From Pycnococcus provasolii (Eukaryota > Chlorophyta > Pseudoscourfieldiophyceae > Pseudoscourfieldiales): a stretch of DNA of 64,000 bases. The notes below the pieces were generated by a model, which was given only the letters and a program-made list of their open reading frames with translations, did not search any database and had not been told where the DNA came from. This document shows, piece after piece, positions 1-9,420 of this stretch. The stretch covers positions 1,079,351-1,143,350 of the forward strand of contig CP150550.1 in assembly GCA_049487715.1 (NCBI GenBank). The letters run 5' to 3'. Both the position numbers and the translations under genes were made by a program. Numbering within the stretch: position 1 is the stretch's first letter; each line of letters begins with the position of its first letter.

Positions 1-477
1 TGGGTATGGATACCGCGGCCGTGATTCCCCAGTGTCCTGAGGTGAGTTTGAAGGTGATTCCGCTTGAGATGGCGAACGCCGCGGCGCCCGCGAGAGCCGG
101 CGGTGCGATGGTTCTGCACAGAAGTCGACGCTCCCCCCCACCACCATCCCCCCCACCACCACGAGACTGCGGCGCGTTCGCTTGCGCAGGGCGAGGCGAC
201 GTGGCCATGGCACCCCAACTTGGCTTGGGGGAGGATGATGTGTCTCAGCGAACCAACACAAGAGGTCAACCGTTTGAACTGGGAACCAAAGACAGAAGGA
301 GGAGGAGCGTTAGGGTTTCCAGCAAAGCAGCTCAAGACCTTTAGGGTTAGCCTCCCCAAACCCTAACGCCCTGCTCTGTTCTGTTCTGTTCCGGTGGGCC
401 TTGTTTGTTGTCGACGTCGACAACTGGGTTCCCTACCCTGACGCGGTCCCTCCCCTTCCTCCCTTCCCTAGTCTGAC
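1..477. other. Intergenic region upstream of SDHA
   Basis: No recognisable gene. The open frames here are low-complexity Pro/His/Arg-rich translations of CCACC runs. The last 170 bp hold telo-box-like motifs (TTAGGGTT at 341-348 and its complement AACCCTAA at 359-366) that form an inverted repeat just ahead of SDHA. The left edge of the window cuts the region, so the tail of another gene cannot be excluded. Confidence 0.5.
341..366. promoter_or_regulatory. Inverted telo-box pair upstream of SDHA
   Basis: TTAGGGTT (341-348) and AACCCTAA (359-366) are perfect 8-bp inverted arms around a 10-bp spacer, about 110 bp upstream of the SDHA start. In plants, AAACCCTA telo-boxes occur in promoters of housekeeping genes; a promoter role here is inferred. 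Confidence 0.35.
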
Positions 478-2627
478 ATGTCCGCGCTCATGCGCCGCCT
501 CGCCCCTGCACTAGGGTCTGCGGCCTCGCTCGTGCCTTCTGCACCTCTCTCTGCTCTACCCGGACTGCAGCTCTTTTCGAAGAGAAATTTCGCGTCGTCG
601 CAGGCACCAGCAGCAGCCGCCGCCGCCTCGTCCGAGTACCCCATCGTCGACCACACCTTCGACGCCGTGGTCGTCGGCGCCGGTGGCGCGGGTCTGCGCG
701 CCGCATTCGGACTTGCGTCGTCGGGATTCAAAACCGCGTGTATCACCAAGCTATTCCCGACGCGCTCGCACACAGTCGCTGCGCAGGGAGGAATCAATGC
801 CGCGCTCGCTAACATGGTACGTCGCTTTCTTTTCTGCGTTGGAAATATTACAAAAAAAAAAGCCCTTTCTCACAATACACACACACACACACACAACATG
901 TATAAATTGCAACGAAATTGTAGACGGAGGACGACTGGCGCTGGCACATGTACGACACCATCAAGGGAAGCGACTGGTTGGGTGACCAGGATGCGATCCA
1001 CTACATGTGCAGAGAGGCACCCAAGGCTGTTATCGAGCTCGAGAATGCCGGCATGCCATTCAGCCGAACGGACGATGGGCGCGTGTACCAACGTGCGTTT
1101 GGAGGGCAGAGCCTTGACTTTGGGCGTGGCGGACAGGCGTACCGCTGCTGCGCAGCCGCGGACCGAACGGGGCACGCCATGCTCCACACGCTGTACGGGC
1201 AGTCGCTCAAGCACGACACACAGTTCTTCGTCGAGTACTTCGCTCTCGACCTCATCATGGACGACGACGGCGCGTGCCGCGGTGTGCTCGCACTTTGCAT
1301 GGAGGATGGAACGCTTCACCGCTTCCGCTCCGCGCAGACCATTCTCGCCACCGGCGGTGCCGGGCGCGCGTACTTCAGCTGCACGTCCGCGCACACGTGC
1401 ACGGGAGACGGAGGCGGTATGGCGATCCGCGCCGGCCTGCCGCTCGAGGACATGGAGTTTGTGCAGTTCCACCCCACGGGCATCTACGGCGCCGGCTGCC
1501 TGATCACCGAGGGAAGCCGCGGAGAGGGAGGCATCCTACGCAACAGCGAGGGTGAGCGATTCATGGAGCGGTACGCGCCCACGGCGAAGGATCTCGCGTC
1601 GCGCGACGTCGTCTCGCGAGCGATGACGATGGAGATCCGCGAGGGGCGCGGCGTGGGTCCGGAGAAGGACCACATCTACCTTCACCTGAACCACTTGCCG
1701 CCGGAGCTGCTTGCCGAGCGTCTTCCCGGCATCTCCGAGACGGCGGCGATCTTCGCCGGCGTGGACGTCACCAAGGAACCCATCCCGGTGCTGCCGACGG
1801 TGCACTACAACATGGGTGGCATCCCCACGAACCATCTCGGCGAAGTGGTGACGGTGAAGGACGGCAACCCCGACCACGTGGTTCCAGGCCTCATGGCTGC
1901 GGGAGAGGCTGCGTGCGCGTCGGTGCACGGCGCGAACCGACTCGGCGCCAACAGCCTGCTCGACATCGTCGTTTTCGGCCGCGCGTGCGCGAACCGCGTC
2001 GGCGAGCTGATGAAGCCCGGCGCCGCGCAGCCGCCGCTTCCCGCGAATGCCGGCGAGGCTTCGATCGAGCGCCTGCACAAGCTGCGCTACGCCAACGGCG
2101 CGATTCCCACCGCGGAAATTCGGAGGGAAATGCAGAAGGCGATGCAGGCAAACGCGGCGGTGTACCGCACGTCTGAGACGCTCGCGGAGGGCAAGAAGGA
2201 GATGGACGAGATCTACGCAAAGTTTGCCGATGTGAAGGTGTCCGACCAAGGCGGCATGGCGTGGAACACGGATCTCGTCGAGACGCTCGAGCTTGAGAAC
2301 CTTCTGCAGAATGCTCTGCCAATCATGCACTCCGCGGAAGCGCGCAAGGAGTCGCGCGGCGCTCACGCTCACGAAAACTTCCCGGATCGCGACGATGTGA
2401 ACTGGATGAAGCACTCGCTCGCGTGGGTGGACCCGGAGCCGAAATTGAACGCCACGACGGTGGACTACCGTCCGGTGCACAGCTACACGCTCAATGACAA
2501 GGATCTTTTCGAGAATGTCAAGGGTGGCGAGGTGCCGTTCAAGAAAATGGCGGAGGTGTTCCCGGAGGACAAAACCGAGCTGAAGCTTGGTACGTACACG
2601 GTGCCGCCGAAGAAGCGCGTCTACTAG
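478..2627 (+). CDS. SDHA: Succinate dehydrogenase flavoprotein subunit, mitochondrial
   Basis: Catalytic subunit of complex II, oxidising succinate to fumarate at a covalently bound FAD on the matrix side of the inner mitochondrial membrane. There are two exons, 478-816 and 924-2627 (680 aa). The intron at 817-923 starts GTACGT, ends TGTAG, is phase 0, and contains an A-run and a (CA)n stretch. Residues 1-50 form an Arg/Ala/Ser-rich presequence. Visible motifs are the dinucleotide fold VVVGAGGAG near residue 65, [10 protein letters not shown] with the FAD-linking His98, and [13 protein letters not shown], which carries active-site and FAD contacts. The C-terminal tail, ending in PPKKRVY, is longer than usual. 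The join restores the family sequence [15 protein letters not shown]. Divergence of the tail does not affect the call. Confidence 0.97.
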
Positions 2628-2937
2628 GCTCCATACTAGAAGCACTGCTGCATCAGTAGTACTTAGCAAAACAAATCAGAACTAAACAGTGGCAACGTAG
2701 TGGGGCGCGCGTTTTGATGATGAAGGACCACAAATTCTTCGAAAAAACAAAAACAGTAAAAAATTTCATTCTTTTCTTTTATTTCGTAAGTTGAGGCATG
2801 GTAAGTTAGCGACAACAACAACGACAAACATGTTGCAAGCGGAGGCTTCTTACGACGCCAACGAAAAGCAGAAGCCCCCGTGGGACTTTTGAAGAAAAAA
2901 CCGTTCCATTACTGAATGAGCAATCCCCGGCGTGTGT
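2628..2937. other. Convergent 3' spacer
   Basis: AT-richer sequence between the convergent stops of SDHA and the PH/WW gene. It holds A and T runs consistent with two 3' UTRs. No gene seen. Confidence 0.6.
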
Positions 2938-4494
2938 CTAAATGAGATTCCAGCGCGTCTCATTCGTCGCGCGATTGAACCAGTACGCGCGGCCATCTGG
3001 AGCATATGCCATCTCCCATTGCCCCGCGTCTGCTGCGGCGTGCTGCTGATGCTGCGGCGGAGGTGCGCCACCACCACCACCACTGCCGTAGCTAGCGACA
3101 TTGGGACCGGTTGCATACGTCACGGAGCCGAACGATGCGCGTCGCTCCTGCTCCTTCTCCGCCGTATTATCGTAGCTTTTTTTCAGCGTTGAGAGCAGCT
3201 GATCGTGCGTCGAAGCTTTCTTTGGCAGCACGTCATCAATTGGCCGCATCGGAGGCAGCGGCACGCCATTTTCGTGCAGGGCGGTGCCCAGCTGTCTCTG
3301 AGGGACCATGTCCCTCTTTTCCGGATCTTTAGGAGGAGAGCTGATCTTCAGGCCAGACTGGTTGACGGCGCGAATCCACGACTCGCGTTCCTCCGCGCTA
3401 TCCGCGCCGAGTGTGAGCTTCTTCGCGCTGTTATCACCACCCGTCTTGCTCCACTCGACGAACACAACCTCGAAGAGGTACAGAGTTTGTCCTCCGGACG
3501 ACGACGTCGAAAGCAAGCCACGCATTCCTGGGTTGGTGGTTGTCGTGCCACACTCCGCGACGTAGTCGAGGTCCTTAAGATCAGACACGCCGCGCGGCTT
3601 GCAGTGCGGGTCGATGTTGTCGTCCAAGAAGCGGAAGATGTACCCAGCCTTGAGAATGTGCCACCTCTTTCGCCATGTCTTGATGTGCGCACCCTTGCTC
3701 CAAAGCCACCCAGCCTTCTCCGCACGTGCCCAGAAGTCGACCGAAGACGCGTCGACGCCAGCCTCCCTCCTGATTGCCCTTGTGGCAGCCTCCGCCTTCG
3801 CCGCCTCCGCCTCCGCCTCCTTCTTCTCCAGTTCCTCGTCGTCTTCCTTCTCCGCGGTGTACGCCGCCAGCCTCGCATCCGCGGCGATTCGTTCGTCCTC
3901 CTCCTCCGCGTCGCGTATCTCGACGAGCTGCAGGCACGTGGAAGTGAGCGTGTCTATGAGCTCGCGTATCGTGATGGTGTCCGCGACGAAGGCGATTGGG
4001 TGTTCGTCCGCGTTTGGCGAGCATCTGGTGAGAATCGTGAGTTTGTCTCCGTACTGCGTCCACCTGGTGATCATGTTGAGTGCGTACTGCCTGAGCTGTC
4101 TCGCTCCCGAGGCGTCGTATATCTTAAGCCCGTCGAGTGTAATTTTGACGACGACGACGTCCCCGTTTCGTTCGGAGAGGTTCACTCGGAATCGCGTGTG
4201 GCCCTCGTCGTCTGTGTACATGCCACTAGGTAGCCTTTGTTGTTGCTGCGGCGGTGGTTGCGGTGCTGCAGCATGGTGCTGCTGCGCCTGCGGTGGCGGT
4301 GCGGCGTACGCGTACTGCTGCTGCTGCTGCGCCTGCTGTGGCCCGGGAACCTGCGTTTGCGCGTACGCGTGCTGCTGCGCGTAGCTAGAGCCGTCACTGT
4401 ACGGGGACGAGGAGGCAGAGGCGGATGCGTTGTTGTGCGGAACCGCGGGTGCGGATGCGGGAAGGGGCGTGTAGTAGTCTGGGTACGACGCCAT
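2938..4494 (-). CDS. PH and WW domain protein with PTB-like N-terminal domain
   Basis: About 518 aa from the ATG at 4494. Residues 1-90 are Gln/Ala/Pro/His low complexity. Residues 95-195 look like a PH/PTB-type beta domain. A charged Glu/Ala-rich helix spans about 195-240. A pleckstrin homology domain (261-380) begins AGWLWSKGAHIKTWRKRW and ends with the typical C-terminal Trp helix (ERESWIRAVNQ). A WW domain closes the protein (491-518). Likely a phosphoinositide-binding adaptor for signalling or membrane traffic; no specific orthologue recognised. The frame stays open upstream to 4794, just short of an interstitial telomeric array, so a longer N-terminus is possible. The ATG at 4494 is preferred because the upstream part is compositionally unlike the rest. 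Confidence 0.75.
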   Translation of the reverse strand: MASYPDYYTPLPASAPAVPHNNASASASSSPYSDGSSYAQQHAYAQTQVPGPQQAQQQQQYAYAAPPPQAQQHHAAAPQPPPQQQQRLPSGMYTDDEGHTRFRVNLSERNGDVVVVKITLDGLKIYDASGARQLRQYALNMITRWTQYGDKLTILTRCSPNADEHPIAFVADTITIRELIDTLTSTCLQLVEIRDAEEEDERIAADARLAAYTAEKEDDEELEKKEAEAEAAKAEAATRAIRREAGVDASSVDFWARAEKAGWLWSKGAHIKTWRKRWHILKAGYIFRFLDDNIDPHCKPRGVSDLKDLDYVAECGTTTTNPGMRGLLSTSSSGGQTLYLFEVVFVEWSKTGGDNSAKKLTLGADSAEERESWIRAVNQSGLKISSPPKDPEKRDMVPQRQLGTALHENGVPLPPMRPIDDVLPKKASTHDQLLSTLKKSYDNTAEKEQERRASFGSVTYATGPNVASYGSGGGGGAPPPQHQQHAAADAGQWEMAYAPDGRAYWFNRATNETRWNLI

Positions 4495-4810
4495 TAGAAC
4501 CAACAAGGTCTGCACCAAGTAGTACGAGAAAGCACACCACCAGCCCTGATGTTGCGTGCGCGATGCAGATGCAGATGCAGATGCACGTGGACGGGTTCGC
4601 TGGGGCGTGGCGTAATGGGGCGTGGCGTGGCCGGGGGAGGAAGGAGAGGCGCGTCGCTTCTTCGCTGGAGGGATTTCCAGGCTGAGCTCAGGGGAGCTCA
4701 GGGACCCCCGGGTTGTTCTTCCTTCGGCTTCGGGGTGTTTGTCTCGCTCGTTCCTCCTTTTGGGTTTTGGCTTTTGGGTTTCGTTTTGGGGCACCTTCTT
4801 CGTGGGGTGG

Positions 4811-4866
4811 GTTAGGGTTCGTTAGGGTTAGGGTTAGGGTTAGGGTTAGGGTTCGGGTTCGGGTTA
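4811..4866 (+). repeat. Interstitial telomeric repeat
   Basis: Five adjacent TTAGGG units with flanking degenerate TTCGTTAGGG and TTCGGG units. They have the same repeat unit and orientation as the terminal telomere at 63829-64000, about 59 kb away. It sits about 320 bp upstream of the divergently read PH/WW gene. It may be a relic of end repair or a promoter telo-box cluster. Confidence 0.9.
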
Positions 4867-5111
4867 CTGTATTTGGTAGCTTGGTTTCGTTGGTTGTGTT
4901 TCTCTTTGTGTTTCATGGTTTCAACAATCATCCGGGTTTGGGTTTCGATCTGGGCGTGCCAGGTGTCCGTGAATCAATACTATTCAATGGCGTCCTCCAA
5001 CTCCGGAGTGCGCTCGTTCGCGCAAATATTGGTGGAGGGCGCGTACGAATGCTGGATGCGCACGGCAATTAAGGACGTGCTGATCCTCCCGCGTGCGTGC
5101 GTCGGTGGCAG

Positions 5112-5348
5112 TCACTGCGGTTGCGGACGCGTCGCCGTCGCCCGTCGCGCTCGTTGGCCACGACGCGTGGTCCGCCAATTGCCCGCATGAACTTGTTGCT
5201 GTACTTTATCAACTACATTTGGGTCATTAGGGTCAAAGACAAACTCTAATGGTTCATTACTACCTTTTATTGATTCATATATTTCTGCATTGCTTTCATA
5301 AGTAGGACTTATAACAAAAATATCATGACCATGTCCATCTATCTCTCC
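5112..5348 (-). pseudogene. AT-rich open frame of unknown, possibly foreign, origin
   Basis: Between about 5190 and 5348 the minus strand reads without stop through AT-rich codons, giving peptides such as DGHGHDIFVISPTYESNAE and EPLEFVFDPNDPNVVDKV. It is blocked upstream by a TAG at 5349-5351 and then runs into GC-rich DNA, where it closes near 5112. The composition is unlike neighbouring coding DNA, which is strongly GC-biased. It overlaps the likely 3' UTR of the downstream-reading SLC35F6-like gene. It could be a fragment of organellar, viral or bacterial DNA, or just an AT-rich 3' UTR; I do not recognise the family. Confidence 0.3.
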
Positions 5349-5367
5349 CTATCAATTTTACTTATTT

Positions 5368-6915
5368 TTATGAATTCTCGTCATCCCTCAGCGCACTGCT
5401 GAGCGCTGAACGAGCGCGACCGCCACTCGGACTCGCGGCACTTAAACCGTAGCTTGACTTACCCGCACTCGTCGAATACACCAAGTCACTCGCGCTCAGA
5501 CTGTATATCATGTCACGCTCGTCGTCGTCGTCGTCGTTCACGAGAGAACGAGGAGCGCTCACCAGGCGAGGGATGAAGGGGGATGACTCATCGTCGCCGC
5601 CACCTTCTTCGTCGGACTCTTCTTCTTTCACCGGCGCCAATCCTGAGTCTAATGAGCGCCGTCGGCGCTCATTCACGGCTGCAATCTCAACCGTTTTCAC
5701 GTCGCCACGCGCGTACACAAGCGTTGCAGCGACCAAGCAAAAGAAGCCGACGAGCTGGAGGACAGAGTACGAGTTCCATGACTCGCCCAAGGGCTTTCCG
5801 CCGCTCTGGACGTGCGCGTAGAAGAGCACGAGGTCGACCATCCAAACGAAGAGCGTGCGCAGCGTCTCCAAGACGGTCCGAAAGATTGCGCTGAAGTGGC
5901 CGGTGACTGACATGCCGGTGAAGTTGTATGCATAGAGGCTCACAGCCTGCACCACCACTACAATCGCGATGAGTGGCGTTGTGGACAGCATGCGAAGAGT
6001 GTCTTGCGTATTCTCAACGACTCCGCCGACGTCCGCTGGAATCAGACCCCCGAGGTCTGCTGCGGGTGTGTACTGCATGCACACGAGAAGAAGTGTCATA
6101 ATCACGATGCCCCACACGCCCTCAAAGCCAACAACCAGAAGTGCGTTCACCTGAAAGTGGTCGAGAAAGTGTTCCTCGAATGTTAGCTGCGCAGCCTGTA
6201 CCATTTGGCTGAGCACAATCAGCCCCATGCCGAGAAGTTGCTGCTTGACAGAAACACCTCCTCCTCCTCCTCCTCCCCTCCTCCTCCTCCTCCTCCTCCT
6301 CCTCCGTGCCGCATGATGACAGTAGCATTGTCGTCGTCGTGATGATGGTGGTGGTGGTTGTTGCCGTTGTGGGGGGTGCCTCCTCTTATTATCCTCTTCA
6401 TTGCCGAGCACGGAAGCGAGCCCAACAATAAAGATGCCGATGATTGCCAAGAGGATTCCAAGGTAATTTTCCAGTGCGAGACGACGGCGCAGGAACGTGA
6501 CGCCAAACAGCGCGGCAAACAGCATTTCGGCTCCACGCATCATCTGATACACGCTAGCAGAGACGAAAATGAGGCCCAAATTCATCAGGATGGTGGCAAT
6601 CAAGTCGAAAGCCGCCGGTGCACCAATCCAGAATGCCACCGACCATTCGTAGTGCCGTTTTTGGTGTTCAAGAAGTGTGCGATGACGGCGACGCGCGATT
6701 TTTGTTGCGAGCCAGTGCGCCACAAAGTACGTCGGAAGGCAGACGCTCATTGCGACGAACATCAGGAAGACCATGAACCACGGTTTGACGAATGGATGCA
6801 CATCGCCGTGCAGTCCCTCGCCGTGCAGCCCGTACACCGCCTTGCTGATGACGGACGTGGCGGTGCCGAAGACGAGCAGACCCGCGACGGACGTGACCCA
6901 CGACAGCTGGACCAT
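5368..6915 (-). CDS. SLC35F6-like drug/metabolite-superfamily transporter
   Basis: About 515 aa multi-pass membrane protein of the DMT/nucleotide-sugar transporter superfamily. The family signature YQMMRGAEMLFAALFGVTF sits near residues 123-141, at the position where SLC35F6 has its conserved YQMLRG motif. Roughly ten hydrophobic segments span residues 5-430. An Arg/Gly-rich low-complexity insertion (about 175-230, from CCT/CTC repeats at 6255-6305) interrupts the loop after the fourth or fifth helix. The cytosolic tail (430-515) is acidic and Ser-rich. SLC35F6 proteins are reported in lysosomal or mitochondrial membranes; substrate unknown. I chose the ATG at 6915 (MVQLSW), directly before the first helix; the frame is open to 7110. 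Confidence 0.8.
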   Translation of the reverse strand: MVQLSWVTSVAGLLVFGTATSVISKAVYGLHGEGLHGDVHPFVKPWFMVFLMFVAMSVCLPTYFVAHWLATKIARRRHRTLLEHQKRHYEWSVAFWIGAPAAFDLIATILMNLGLIFVSASVYQMMRGAEMLFAALFGVTFLRRRLALENYLGILLAIIGIFIVGLASVLGNEEDNKRRHPPQRQQPPPPSSRRRQCYCHHAARRRRRRRRRRGGGGGGGVSVKQQLLGMGLIVLSQMVQAAQLTFEEHFLDHFQVNALLVVGFEGVWGIVIMTLLLVCMQYTPAADLGGLIPADVGGVVENTQDTLRMLSTTPLIAIVVVVQAVSLYAYNFTGMSVTGHFSAIFRTVLETLRTLFVWMVDLVLFYAHVQSGGKPLGESWNSYSVLQLVGFFCLVAATLVYARGDVKTVEIAAVNERRRRSLDSGLAPVKEEESDEEGGGDDESSPFIPRLVSAPRSLVNDDDDDERDMIYSLSASDLVYSTSAGKSSYGLSAASPSGGRARSALSSALRDDENS

Positions 6916-7252
6916 ACTTACTACAACTGTATGATCTGCTGCGCGAACTACTGTACTTGATGACGATGATTGTCGTAAAGACAAAGCAGTCAGGCGCGTC
7001 ACAGAGAAAGAATCAAAATCAAAAAAAAGATTTCCAAGATTTCCCCGAAACCCCGAATCAAAACCGACCGAAAGTTTCGTCGGAGAATCCATCGGATGGA
7101 ACCAAGGCACTTGAGGTACACAAATTCACATGCATTGTTCTGAGATTCCCAGTACCCGGTACCTGTCTTCTGGGGACCCCGTAGTAGTTTCGCACCTTCC
7201 TTCTTACCTTCCTCAGTTCGTTCACAAGTAAGTTCCTCTTCAACTGAGTTGC
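6916..7252. promoter_or_regulatory. Divergent promoter region
   Basis: 337 bp between the divergent starts of the SLC35F6-like gene (minus) and the CotH-like gene (plus). A CT/AT-rich stretch lies near 7000-7060; no defined motif seen. Confidence 0.4.
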
Positions 7253-9205
7253 ATGGCGGTGAATAGGATGATGACGACGATGATGTTCGCGGTGACGGTG
7301 CTGCTGCTGTCATTTCATTTCTTGTTTGTTTCAACCAGTGCTGTTGACCAGGGCTCTGAGGGGGGTGGTGGGGGTACTAACTCCTCGTTGACCGCATCAC
7401 ATAACTATTCGGATGCAGCATCAGTGAGTCATCACAACAATAACAACAATGTGACTCTGCTGACGACCACCACCACAACAACAACAGCATCTGACGCCGT
7501 GCCCGTACAGGCAACGATGTTGTCGACGACTAACCTTACTTCTGCCGTTGTTCGGCCAGCTGATGAAGAGATTGCAGCTGAAGAAGAAGAAGAAGAAAAG
7601 GCGAACACGAACAGCAATGGTGGGCGGCAAGTTCCCACTACTACCACTACTACGATCGCACCCGCGCTTCTCATAGAGAGCATGGAAGGAGGAGGTACTT
7701 CACGTCGTCGTCGTGTATCGATGCCTGTAATGCAGACCGCAACCACGACATCGTCGTTCGTGGAAATTCCCACAAACGAGGCGTGGTGGCGACTAGGACA
7801 CGATCGCTCGGAGGCAGACACCGTCGGACGCACGTTCACGTTCGAGGTGGAGGACCCGAGCGTTGGCATTCATCGACAGCTGCCACCTGGAAGATCGTAT
7901 CGACTTCGCCAGGTTCGACCTGACAACCTCGCGCCGGTGAGAGACTGCATTGGCGCCGCAGTGCAGAGCCGCCTGCGCGTGGGATACGCGCCAAAGCCTG
8001 TTTACGTGACTCTATCAATACGGGAAAGTCCAATGGGCTCTCCAAATACAACAATGCAAGGAAGTAGTGGGACGGTGAAGGATGAGCTCTACGTTCTCAC
8101 CGCGGAGTCCGAGCTCTCCCCTCGTCGCCTTCGCACCCGACCTCTGCCGCCCGGCATGACGACGCCGAAGGCGCACTCACCACTTCGATTTTCCCTCAAT
8201 TACCCCAGCTCATGTGGCTACATCGCCGAGGGCGATCCATGCCCATCCAGCAGCGTCAACGACATCACGTTCAAGATGGACACGGTAACTGTTCACCTCA
8301 ACAAGAACGAGTACACGGACTACATGGGAGGCGACAATCCCGTGCACGTGTACGAGCCGAAAGACGTGACAAGCAACACCGTGAGCCTGCTTCGTGATCA
8401 TCTCTACAACTTCGAGAGGGCGTTGTTCAGCACGTTCTGGCAGAGCACGAATAAGCAGACAGGCTACTACGCGTACACACCCAAGCAATGGGTTACTTGG
8501 TTCCTCGCGAACGAGTTGCTGGGGGCGATGCGCAGCTACGACCGCATGATGGAGTTCCGCGTGGATGCCGATGCTGCCGCCGACGCGACAACGAAAAAGC
8601 GGCGCGACCGCGGCGGACCGCCGAAGCCTGGCGAGGCTGCCGCCGAAGCCAACACGGAGAGATGGGCACTTCGCATCTCGCCAAGCTTCTACCACCACGA
8701 CGCACTGCAGGAACGCAACTCGGATCGGTGGATGTACCGCGTGCACATCGAGGATTCGAGCTGGGCTGGTGGGCGTACGACGAGCCGTGTTCCCCGTTGG
8801 TTCGCGCGCATGTTCGGCGATTCGTACTACCTCAAGAATGTGCGCAAAGCCTGGGAAGGTGCGCGCGAGAACGTGCTGAATGAAGATGGGATTCGCCGCA
8901 TCGTCCGCATGTGCTCGCCTCCGTCGACGCTCAGCACAGGAGCGCGCGTACAGGCGAAGTCTGCATACGACGCGGAGCTCGCACGCATCGAGCAGTATCT
9001 CGTGCGCCGTGCGTCGTGGATGGACAAGAGCTTGGAAGGACCGACGGTGACAAAAGGACGTACTAGAGGTCGCACGTTTCTGTTCGAGGCTGGGCGATCG
9101 AACGCCGATGCGATCCGCCGTGATGATGAGAGCGACACGCCTTCTCGCAACTCGCGTGGCGGCGGTCTCTTCCCCGCTGCGGCATCAAACTTGCCATTTT
9201 TCTGA
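7253..9205 (+). CDS. Secreted CotH-kinase-like protein
   Basis: 650 aa. An N-terminal signal peptide (about residues 1-28, [21 protein letters not shown]) is followed by a Thr/Asn/His-rich linker to about residue 165 with several N-glycosylation sequons. The folded part contains a segment like the second half of CotH/spore-coat kinase domains: a helix with [18 protein letters not shown], a region at the place of the usual WDFD metal-binding segment (here [11 protein letters not shown]), and a C-terminal helix with [18 protein letters not shown], matching the CotH ending in which a long helix precedes a Trp-Met-Asp. The catalytic residues are not clearly conserved, so activity is uncertain. 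It probably acts in the secretory pathway or cell wall. Family call is by pattern only. Confidence 0.5.
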   Translation: [650 protein letters not shown]

Positions 9206-9420
9206 AATCAAAACAAACAAGCAAAAACAGGAGCAAAAAGGAAAACGAACAAGGAGGATAAGTTGAGAGAGAGAGAAAGATAAGAGAGAGAATTATGGAA
9301 AAACGAATGTAAACTTTTGAAAATCAACTAAGCAGTTTCTCTCTCTATTTTTGTTTTGTTTTGTTTTGACAGATTCGTAGGAAAAACACGTTGTTGGCAC
9401 TGCTCACATCGTTTTGTTGT

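Larger units (their letters stand above)
4495..5367. other. Intergenic region with telomeric repeat and AT-rich island
   Basis: Lies between the start of the PH/WW gene and the stop of the SLC35F6-like gene. It contains a GCAGAT hexamer run near 4560-4585, an interstitial TTAGGG array (4811-4866), and a sharply AT-rich block from about 5190 to 5372. No intact gene recognised. Confidence 0.5.

Noticed and set aside
1536-2669. 377-aa minus-strand open frame
   Set aside because: Antisense of SDHA exon 2; Arg/His/Val-rich shadow typical of GC-rich codons.
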